From contig JADZGB010000043.1 of the NCBI GenBank assembly GCA_020854105.1, forward strand, positions 124,001 to 188,000: 64,000 nucleotides of DNA. Direction: 5' to 3'. The notes beneath the pieces were generated by a model. That model worked only from the letters and a program-made list of their open reading frames with translations. It made no database searches and had not been told where the DNA came from. The stretch is from Burkholderiales bacterium (GTDB lineage: Bacteria > Pseudomonadota > Gammaproteobacteria > Burkholderiales > SHXO01). Made by a program: the position numbers and the translations under genes. Shown here one piece after another: positions 28,128 to 34,590 of this stretch. The number at the start of each line of letters is the position of its first letter. The stretch's first letter is position 1.

Positions 28128-29494
28128 ACCTGGTGCTGCGTGCCGTCGCAGCGATCGCCCTGCTGCTGTGCGGGCTCGCACATGGGCGCGAACCGTCAGT
28201 GCCGGCTGCCGGCGGCTCGTCCACCACCACACTGGAATCGCGCGAGGCGTACTCGCAGCCGAGCCAGGCGCTGCCACCGGCGCTGCTTGCGGGCTTCTTC
28301 GCCGGGCGCAGCCTGTTCCGTCAGGTGTGGATCATCGCACCGGCGCTGGACGGCGAAGTCGATGGACTCGGCCCGACGTTCAACCGTGCATCGTGCCTGG
28401 CGTGCCATCTGAAGAACGGCCGCGGGGGCGCGCCCGAAAGCCACGAGGAGCCCCTGCGCGGAATGCTGGTGCGCCTCAGCGTGCCAGGCATCGGTCCGCA
28501 TGGCGGGCCCGTTCCACACCCGGTGTACGGCGATCAGTTCAACGATGCGGCAATTCCCGGCGTGCAGAGGGAAGGGCGCGTGGCCATCGACTGGATCCGC
28601 CACGACGAGGTACTTGCCGATGGCACCATCGTCGAGCTGCGGCGGCCGGTGGTGTCGCTGGCCGAACCGGGCTTCGGGCCTCCGGGCGACGACATCCTGC
28701 TGTCGCCGCGCATCGGAGCGCCGGTGTTCGGGCTGGGATTGCTCGAGGCGGTGAGCGAGAAGACCATGCGCGAACTCGCGGCGCGCGCCAAGCCCGACGG
28801 CGTGCGCGGTCGCGTGAACGAAGTGTGGGACCACAGCCTCGGACGTACGGTGATCGGCCGCTTTGGCTGGAAGGCCAACGCCGGAACGCTGCGCCAGCAG
28901 ATCGCCTCTGCCCTTCTGGGCGACCTGGGCATCACCTCCACCGTGCTGGAACGGGAGAACTGCCCGCCGGCGCAGCGTGCCTGTGCCGATGCGGTGAACG
29001 GCGGCACCCCGGAGCTGTCCGAGGCGCAGCTCCAGGCCATGGTGCTGTACCACCAGGCGCTGTCGGTACCGGCAGCACGCACGCACGACGATCCCGCCGC
29101 GCTGCGCGGGGAGCAGGTGTTCCACCGGGCCGGTTGCGGTAGTTGTCACCTGCCGCAACTGACCACCGGTACGCACGAGCAACATGCCTGGCTGTCTCAT
29201 CAGCCCATTGCGCCGTATTCCGACCTGCTGCTGCACGACATGGGCGAAGGCCTGGCGGATGACCGGCCGGACTACCTGGCCTCGGGGCGGGAGTGGCGCA
29301 CGCCACCGCTGTGGGGAATCGGATTGACTGCGCTGATCAGCGAGCGCGAGAGCTATCTGCACGACGGCCGTGCACGCTCGCTGATCGAGGCGATCCTGTG
29401 GCATGGCGGAGAGGCGCAGGCCGCGCGCGAGCGTGTGCGCGCCCTGCCGGCCGCCGAGCGTGAGGACCTGCTGCGATTCCTGCGCAGTCTGTAG
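28124..29494 (+). CDS. Di-heme c-type oxidoreductase (DUF1111 family)
   Basis: 456 residues with a signal peptide. Two heme-c sites are present: CLACH near residue 90 and CGSCH near 340. The C-terminal motif HDMGEGLADDRPD and the LHDGRARSLIEAILWHGGEA stretch (quoted in part: LHDGRARSLIEAILWHG) are typical of this MauG/cytochrome-c-peroxidase-related family. These proteins often neighbour metal-uptake genes. Its start overlaps the binding-protein stop (ATGA), implying coupled translation. A role in periplasmic redox release of a chelated metal is an inference. Confidence 0.9.
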   Translation: MNLVLRAVAAIALLLCGLAHGREPSVPAAGGSSTTTLESREAYSQPSQALPPALLAGFFAGRSLFRQVWIIAPALDGEVDGLGPTFNRASCLACHLKNGRGGAPESHEEPLRGMLVRLSVPGIGPHGGPVPHPVYGDQFNDAAIPGVQREGRVAIDWIRHDEVLADGTIVELRRPVVSLAEPGFGPPGDDILLSPRIGAPVFGLGLLEAVSEKTMRELAARAKPDGVRGRVNEVWDHSLGRTVIGRFGWKANAGTLRQQIASALLGDLGITSTVLERENCPPAQRACADAVNGGTPELSEAQLQAMVLYHQALSVPAARTHDDPAALRGEQVFHRAGCGSCHLPQLTTGTHEQHAWLSHQPIAPYSDLLLHDMGEGLADDRPDYLASGREWRTPPLWGIGLTALISERESYLHDGRARSLIEAILWHGGEAQAARERVRALPAAEREDLLRFLRSL

Positions 29495-29677
29495 GGCGTA
29501 CGTGAGGTCGGGCGCCACTACCGCCCACGCCTCGAGGCAACCGTGAAGGAGTACGCGGTCCAGTTCGCCAGGGTGCAGCTGCTCACCATCGACGCGGAGT
29601 TCGGCGGCTGGCAGAAGGCACAGGCCGGGCGCTTTGCCGACGTCGCGCTGGTCGACCGGATCCATCAGCCGCGCTAG
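29495..29677 (+). pseudogene. C-terminal remnant of a sulfate-binding protein (Sbp/CysP-like)
   Basis: In the frame that begins right after the di-heme stop, the DNA reads EVGRHYRPRLEATVKEYAV, then LLTIDAEFGGWQKAQAGRFA and VDRIHQPR before a TAG at 29675. The order YRPR ... YAxQF ... LxTID..FGGWxKAQ..HFxDGG..DxI is that of the C-terminus of periplasmic sulfate-binding proteins. The N-terminal four fifths are absent and the GGTF segment is changed, so it is a dead fragment. Confidence 0.78.
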
Positions 29678-29704
29678 TCACGCATCGTCCCTGGCCTTCA
29701 GGGA

Positions 29705-29710
29705 TTGACA
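29705..29710 (+). promoter_or_regulatory. -35 element for the DUF2325 gene, next to ModE box 3
   Basis: Perfect TTGACA four bases before ModE box 3, the same arrangement as at 24413. No strong -10 can be picked because the box occupies its place. Confidence 0.55.
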
Positions 29711-29714
29711 GGAG

Positions 29715-29738
29715 CGCTATATTCACACGAATATAGCG
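29715..29738. promoter_or_regulatory. ModE box 3 (perfect palindrome)
   Basis: CGCTATAT, eight bases, ATATAGCG: the same perfect arms as box 1 but an unrelated spacer, which argues for selection on the arms. It overlaps the expected -10 region of the DUF2325 gene promoter. Confidence 0.85.
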
Positions 29739-29779
29739 AATCTGCTGGACGATCGTATTCCGGCTTTTTTCTGACCCGT

Positions 29780-29803
29780 CGCTATATTTCTCTCAACATA
29801 ACG
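29780..29803. promoter_or_regulatory. ModE box 4
   Basis: CGCTATAT, eight bases, ACATAACG: 6 of 8 arm positions pair. ACATAACG also appears, as I recall it, as the right arm of the Escherichia coli modA operator. The centre is 65 bp downstream of box 3 and 54 bp before the chosen ATG. Confidence 0.7.
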
Positions 29804-29845
29804 TAACGGGCGGACGTGATGCATGAAGCAAGAGGATCGAACGAA

Positions 29846-31147
29846 ATGATGGCGATCTCGGCCGTAGTCCCCGCAGCGCCCAACACTGTGCGAAGACAGG
29901 ACTGGTTGCCGGCCCTCGGCAGAAAGCCGGTTCCCTCCTTGGCCGCGAAAAGGCAGCGCCGCAAGCTCCTGGACCTGGATTCGCACCTGCACTGCTCGAT
30001 CGTCGGGACCTGTCTCACCGTGGCCGAACTCCGGCGTATCGTCGTCCGGCGCCTCGGTCAGCATCTGGCGCGCGAGTCAGACCTGGAGATCCATGAGCAT
30101 GGTGTGCGCCTCGCATCCGACGCCGAGGCGAGCCGGGAGCTGTCGCGCGAGCTCGACCGCAAGTTCGAGCTGTCCATCAAGCGCTTCGGCCGTGCGGATA
30201 CCGAAGTCGGCATAGGTGCGCTGTGGGAAGAGGCCAAGCGAAGCGGCGACATCCCTGCCGGCTACTGGTGCCTGGTGACTCATCCGGCAACCTCGCGCGG
30301 GCTATTGCAGCGCGCGGTCGGCGACGTGCACATGCTCTCCCACATAGTCGGCGCGTCCAATAGGGCCGACATCCGCCGGCTTGCGCAGCTGGACGAGCGC
30401 TGTGGCAGGCTCGACGACAAGGTCGCCCGCCAGCAGGCTCGCATCCAGGCGCTGTCGATCGAGCGGGATGCGGCGAGGCGCGAGATTGGTGCAGCCCTGC
30501 AGTGTGTGCCCGCGTCTTCTTCCGGGCACCCGGGGCAGGAATCGCAGGATGCCGCGCAGTTCCTGCGACAGGCCGTGGCGGCACTGGAGCAACGGCTGGT
30601 CGCTGCAAAACGGCGGCGCGAGCATGCGGAGGCGACAAGCGCAGCGGACCGCGCAGCCGTCCAGCGCCTGGAGGCGCAGCTCCGGGCAAGCGCTGCGCGG
30701 GAACGCATGCTGGAGGCGGAACTGCAGGCAGCCGCCACGCTGCTGGAGCAGTCCGGTACCGCCAAGGGTTGCGCGAACGATGAAGGGACCAGACTCGCAG
30801 GCTGCAGCGTGCTCTACGTAGGTGGCCGTCCTGGTGCACTGCATGCCATGCGGGCGTATTGCGAAACGCGCGGCTGCGGCTTCATGCACCACGATGGAGG
30901 GCTGGAGGTGCGTATCGGTCTGCTCGATTCCTGGATCCGCGGGGCGGATCTGGTCGTGTTCCCGGCGGACTGCGTGAGCCACGACGCCGCCCTGGCAGTC
31001 AAGCGTGCCTGCCGGCAGGCAGGGCGGCCATTCAAGGCCCTGCGCTCCTCGGGAGTCACCAGCTTCGTGGCCGCCCTCGAGTGCTGGGAGCCGACCGGGG
31101 AAGACGAGCAGGCGATGGCATGCGACGACGCCGTCGCCGGTTGCTGA
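29846..31147 (+). CDS. DUF2325 coiled-coil protein under ModE control
   Basis: About 433 residues from ATG 29846 (AGAGGA nine bases upstream; in-frame starts at 29816/29819 lack a good site). The N-terminal part carries LDSHLHCSIVGTCLTVAELR, with His and two Cys, as in other long DUF2325 proteins. Residues 180-310 are a long coiled coil. The C-terminal DUF2325 domain starts at CSVLYVGGRPGAL and holds YCETRGCGFMHHDGG and FPADCVSH. Cysteine and histidine content suggests metal or redox binding. Two ModE boxes lie upstream. Function unknown; a molybdenum-related role is inferred from them. Confidence 0.8.
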   Translation: MMAISAVVPAAPNTVRRQDWLPALGRKPVPSLAAKRQRRKLLDLDSHLHCSIVGTCLTVAELRRIVVRRLGQHLARESDLEIHEHGVRLASDAEASRELSRELDRKFELSIKRFGRADTEVGIGALWEEAKRSGDIPAGYWCLVTHPATSRGLLQRAVGDVHMLSHIVGASNRADIRRLAQLDERCGRLDDKVARQQARIQALSIERDAARREIGAALQCVPASSSGHPGQESQDAAQFLRQAVAALEQRLVAAKRRREHAEATSAADRAAVQRLEAQLRASAARERMLEAELQAAATLLEQSGTAKGCANDEGTRLAGCSVLYVGGRPGALHAMRAYCETRGCGFMHHDGGLEVRIGLLDSWIRGADLVVFPADCVSHDAALAVKRACRQAGRPFKALRSSGVTSFVAALECWEPTGEDEQAMACDDAVAGC

Positions 31148-31237
31148 CTGAGTTGATGCCCATCCTCACGGGCTGAGCCGAAACGGACGGGAATCAGGCT
31201 GCACTTGATCGGACCATTCATGACAAGGAGAGCAGTA

Positions 31238-32404
31238 ATGAGGAGAGAGGCAGTGATGCGTCGCGCATTGGGTGTCCTGGCGCTGGCAACGGCGGTACAG
31301 GCGGCATATGCCGCCGGTCCGGAGCCCTATGCCGTCAAGGGCGAGGTCATCCAGCGCCTGAACGGGTTCGACAACCCCGAGGGCGCAATCTTCAGCGCCG
31401 ACGGGAAGTACGTGTTCATTTCCAACGCTGCCGAACTCGGTATGCCGGACAAGGGCTTCTTCTGGACGCACGAGGGCGGTTACATCAGCAAGCTCGAGGT
31501 TCAGGCCGACGGCACGCTCGAGATGGTCAACGAGCGCCTGATCAGCGGACTGACCGGGCCATTGGGAATGGCGGTCAATCCCGTCGCCACCAGGACCTTC
31601 CCGAAGGGAACGATCTTCCTGGTCGAAGCCTGGGCGCCGCTGGCGGCGGCCGACGGCACGCCGGTGAAGGACGCGAAACTGCTCGATCCCAAGATCGTCG
31701 CCTTCAACACCGACGGCAAGGTTCTTGGCTCGATCAAGCTCGGACCGGGCTCGGCGGCGCACAAGGCCGCCGGGGTCACGGCCACACTGGCCAATGCGCT
31801 GGCCTTCGACAAGGCCGGAAATCTCTATCTGGCGGACACGGGCATCGCGGGCGGACTGTTCGAGCCGGCCATCGCCACGACGGGCGGTGGCGTGTACATG
31901 TTCCCGATCACCTCGCTCGACGCGCTGGCGGCAGGCAAGGACGCACCGGTATCGTTCATCTCCATGCCGGACAGCGGGCCTGACGGGATCGAAGTCGCGG
32001 CCGATGGATCGATCCATGTGAACAGCGTGGGCGCCGCGGCCGGACTGAAGGATCCAGCGGAAGGCGGCATGTATCGCCTGCAGGCTTCGGATCTCGGATC
32101 GGGCAAGCTGCCGGAGCCGTTCGCCAGGGGACTGGGGGCGCTGGACGGTCTCGATTTCGTCGGAACGATCCGCCTGGATACCGAGATCAAGAACACCAAC
32201 AGCGTGGTGGTGACCCCGATGCCGGAGGGCAAGCCGTATCGGCTCACCTACGACCAGGACATCACCCTCGCCGGACCTGCTGACATCGCCGTGCGCAAGA
32301 ATGCCGACGGCAGCTATCTCCTGGTGATTCCCGAATTGTCCGCTACGTTGCCCAACAACAAGGACAACCCGGTCACCGTGGTGAAGCTCCCGGCACACTT
32401 CTGA
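31238..32404 (+). CDS. Exported SMP-30/gluconolactonase-like beta-propeller protein
   Basis: 388 residues from ATG 31238, chosen for AAGGAG seven bases upstream (an ATG at 31256 is also possible). A signal peptide ends near QAAYA. Repeated blades such as NPEGAIFSADGKYVFISN, GLTGPLGMAVNP, ALAFDKAGNLYLADTG and GPDGIEVAADGSIHVNS mark a six-bladed NHL/SMP-30-type propeller. It follows the DUF2325 gene by 90 bp on the same strand and may share its transcript. Ligand and activity are unknown. Confidence 0.82.
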   Translation: MRREAVMRRALGVLALATAVQAAYAAGPEPYAVKGEVIQRLNGFDNPEGAIFSADGKYVFISNAAELGMPDKGFFWTHEGGYISKLEVQADGTLEMVNERLISGLTGPLGMAVNPVATRTFPKGTIFLVEAWAPLAAADGTPVKDAKLLDPKIVAFNTDGKVLGSIKLGPGSAAHKAAGVTATLANALAFDKAGNLYLADTGIAGGLFEPAIATTGGGVYMFPITSLDALAAGKDAPVSFISMPDSGPDGIEVAADGSIHVNSVGAAAGLKDPAEGGMYRLQASDLGSGKLPEPFARGLGALDGLDFVGTIRLDTEIKNTNSVVVTPMPEGKPYRLTYDQDITLAGPADIAVRKNADGSYLLVIPELSATLPNNKDNPVTVVKLPAHF

Positions 32405-32417
32405 GGCGAACATCTGC

Positions 32418-32444
32418 CGTGACGGTGCCCGCGTCACCGTCACG
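32418..32444. terminator. Hairpin after the beta-propeller gene
   Basis: A perfect 10-bp stem with arms CGTGACGGTG and CACCGTCACG and a 7-base loop, 14 bases after the stop. No T-run follows, so it is a weak or factor-dependent terminator, or an RNA-stabilising stem. Confidence 0.5.
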
Positions 32445-32557
32445 CCCGGCCGATCCGGCGTAAGCTGGTTGGCCAGGGATCGGTCCGGCAGGGACCTTCT
32501 TCTCGAACCGGCAGCGCCGCTTACCTGGTGCTGCCTTCCTTTGCAGGAGAGGACAGC

Positions 32558-33049
32558 TTGGAGTACGCGTCGGTGCGGTTGGAGACTATCGGCGTGATCC
32601 GGTCGCCGCATGTCGATCCGGCGGGGATGCCGATCCAGCCCAGCGCCGCAGTGGGCGTGCAAGGGCGCATCGAACTCGATCCGCGCTTCGAGGCGGGCCT
32701 GCGCGACATCGACGGCTTCTCGCACCTGTGGCTGCTCTACTGGCTGCATCAGGTGAAGTCGTCGCAGCTCACGGTCGTGCCCTTTCTCGACCGGCAGGAG
32801 CATGGGATCTTCGCCACGCGCGCACCGCCGCGTCCCAACCCCATCGGTCTTTCGCTCGTGCGCCTGATGCGGCGCGAGGGCAACTGCCTCCTCGTGGAGA
32901 ATCTGGACGTGTTGGATGGCACGCCCTTGCTCGACATCAAGCCCTACGTCCCGGCGTTCGATAGCACGAGCGATGCGCGCATCGGATGGTTCGCGGGCAA
33001 GCTGGAGGATCTCGGCCAGGCGAGGGCGGACGCTCGCTTTGCGCGATAG
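32558..33049 (+). CDS. trmO: TrmO, tRNA (N6-threonylcarbamoyladenosine37-N6)-methyltransferase
   Basis: 163 residues from TTG 32558, decided by AGGAGAGG five bases upstream. The family signature is FATRAPPRPNPIGLSLVRL, with LLDIKPYVPAFD near the end. It methylates t6A at position 37 of tRNA using SAM. The protein is the short, single-domain form without the C-terminal extension of the Escherichia coli enzyme. It converges on the di-Mop gene. Confidence 0.9.
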   Translation: MEYASVRLETIGVIRSPHVDPAGMPIQPSAAVGVQGRIELDPRFEAGLRDIDGFSHLWLLYWLHQVKSSQLTVVPFLDRQEHGIFATRAPPRPNPIGLSLVRLMRREGNCLLVENLDVLDGTPLLDIKPYVPAFDSTSDARIGWFAGKLEDLGQARADARFAR

Positions 33050-33070
33050 TCCGGCCCCGTGCGGTCAGGA

Positions 33071-33499
33071 TCAGCCGGAAATGGCCAGGATGACGTGGCT
33101 CGCCTTGATCAGCGCGGTCGTCGTCTTGCCCGGCGCGAGCTGCAGATCGGCCACGGCGTCATTGGTCACTACCGCGTGCAGGTCCGCTCCGCCCTTCAAG
33201 CGCAGCGTCACCTCGCTGTTCACCGCTCCCTTCTGGACCGCGGTCACCTTTCCTTCGAACTGGTTGCGGGCGCTGAAGCGATAGCCATCGGTGTCGGTGA
33301 GCAGGGTAACCAGGGGTGCCTTCACCAGCGCCATCGCGCGCTTTCCAACGGCAATGCCGAGCGAGGCGGCGCTCGCACTGGTCACCACCGCGACCAGCTT
33401 GTCTCCCCCGGCGAGATCGATCGCGACTTCCGTGTGGACCGGACCATTCTGAACGTTCGATACGACACCTTGAAACTGATTGCGTGCGCTGACCTTCAT
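33071..33499 (-). CDS. Molbindin-type protein with two Mop domains
   Basis: 142 residues made of two tandem Mop (TOBE) repeats: KVSARNQFQGVV ... VTSASAASLGIAVG ... ALVKAP, and FSARNQFEGKV ... VTNDAVADLQLAPG ... ALIKASHVIL. Such proteins bind several molybdate anions and act as cytoplasmic Mo stores or buffers. An AAGGAGA site sits five bases before the ATG. It is divergent from modE (178-bp gap that contains ModE box 5), so the same operator could serve both. Confidence 0.93.
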   Translation of the reverse strand: MKVSARNQFQGVVSNVQNGPVHTEVAIDLAGGDKLVAVVTSASAASLGIAVGKRAMALVKAPLVTLLTDTDGYRFSARNQFEGKVTAVQKGAVNSEVTLRLKGGADLHAVVTNDAVADLQLAPGKTTTALIKASHVILAISG

Positions 33500-33630
33500 G
33501 CAGTTCTCCTTGCGATGGATGTAACGAAACGGGCGCCTTTCTGCTCCCGGCGCATGCGCACGTGTTCTCAAACCCGCTCGCTACATCCCACCATAGCGCT
33601 TCGCTGGGGAGGGCGGAATATGGCGCCATG

Positions 33631-33654
33631 CGCTATATACTGCGCGATATAGCC
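33631..33654. promoter_or_regulatory. ModE box 5, in the modE/molbindin divergent region
   Basis: CGCTATAT, eight bases, ATATAGCC: 7 of 8 arm positions match. It ends 23 bp before the modE ATG and lies 132 bp upstream of the di-Mop gene. Autoregulation of modE by ModE is the likely meaning. Confidence 0.82.
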
Positions 33655-33677
33655 AGGCGCAATCGGAATCACGGCAG

Positions 33678-34496
33678 ATGGCAAAGCGGCGATTGCAGGC
33701 AAGCCTCGAGGTCAAGACGGATCACGGCGCAGTGCTGGGCGAGACCCGCATTCGGCTGCTCGAGGCAATGGACAAGTATGGCTCCATCGCCCAGGCCGCG
33801 CGCCGGGTGCCGCTGTCCTACAAGGCAGCGTGGGATGCATTGGACGACTTGAACAACCTCGCCGACTTTCCGGTGATCGAGCGCAGTGTGGGCGGCGCAG
33901 GCGGCGGTGGCACGCGCCTGACCGACTACGGGCGCAGGCTCGTGGCGATGTTCCGGGCGATCGAGCATGAGTACGGGAGTGTCATCGACCAGGTGTACGC
34001 CAGGGTGGGCGACGCCGATGGCGCCGACGCGGCAGCATTCCAGCGCCTGCTGCGCCGTATCAGCCTGCGCACGAGCGCGCGCAATCAGTTCGCCTGCCGG
34101 GTCACCCGAATCCTGTCCGGACCGGTATCAGCGCAGGTAGGCCTGGCGCTGGACGAGACCTGCGAACTGCAGGCAATGCTCACCAACGACTCCATGGTAG
34201 ACCTGCGCCTGGCGCCCGGCACGGAAGTGCTTGCATTGGTGAAGGCGCAGGCCGTGTTCCTCCTCGGCGATACCGGGATTCGCACCAGCGTGAGCAATCA
34301 CCCGAGCGGCATCGTGAGCAGGATCCAGCGTGGACCGGTGAACAGCGAGGTCTCGGTCGATCTCCCGCTGCGCCATATACGCCACGTGACGGCCGTAGTG
34401 ACCAGCGAGTCGGTTGCCGCGCTCGCGCTCGAGATCGGATTGCCGGTGACCGCGGCATTCCAGGCCTCCAGCGTGAGCCTGGCGACGCTTGCCTGA
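33678..34496 (+). CDS. modE: ModE, molybdate-dependent transcriptional regulator
   Basis: 272 residues, the full ModE plan. A LysR-like winged helix (GSIAQAARRVPLSYKAAWDA) with the glycine-rich wing GGAGGGGTRLTDYG spans 20-85, followed by a dimer helix. Two Mop domains follow (TSARNQFACRVTRI and SVSNHPSGIVSRI repeats), binding molybdate at the dimer interface. Mo-loaded ModE represses uptake genes and may activate Mo-enzyme genes. Box 5 sits at its own promoter. It is the obvious regulator of the six boxes in this window. Confidence 0.95.
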   Translation: MAKRRLQASLEVKTDHGAVLGETRIRLLEAMDKYGSIAQAARRVPLSYKAAWDALDDLNNLADFPVIERSVGGAGGGGTRLTDYGRRLVAMFRAIEHEYGSVIDQVYARVGDADGADAAAFQRLLRRISLRTSARNQFACRVTRILSGPVSAQVGLALDETCELQAMLTNDSMVDLRLAPGTEVLALVKAQAVFLLGDTGIRTSVSNHPSGIVSRIQRGPVNSEVSVDLPLRHIRHVTAVVTSESVAALALEIGLPVTAAFQASSVSLATLA

Positions 34497-34534
34497 GGCG
34501 GGTGCCCTGCGGGGCGTGCGGTGAAGCGCCTTTT

Positions 34535-34590
34535 CAGTGCGGCGGATTCTGGTCAGTGCGGCGGATTCTGGTCAGTGCGGCGGATTCTGG
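34535..34590. repeat. Three tandem copies of a 19-bp unit at the 3' end of the RND permease gene
   Basis: Copies at 34535-34553, 34554-34572 and 34573-34590 (the last is one base short). Read on the minus strand each unit contains the codons Gln-Asn-Pro-Pro-His and TGA, so the last codons and stop of the permease have been copied twice downstream of the working stop. Confidence 0.93.

Noticed and set aside
33579-33598. Possible extra ModE box in the molbindin/modE gap (CGCTACAT ... CCATAGCG)
   Set aside because: Arms match only 5 of 8 and the spacer is four bases, not eight. It may be a relic half-site but does not meet the pattern of the other six.
34535-34590. Tandem 19-bp repeats as a CRISPR fragment
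   Set aside because: The units are directly adjacent without spacers and repeat the end of a gene.
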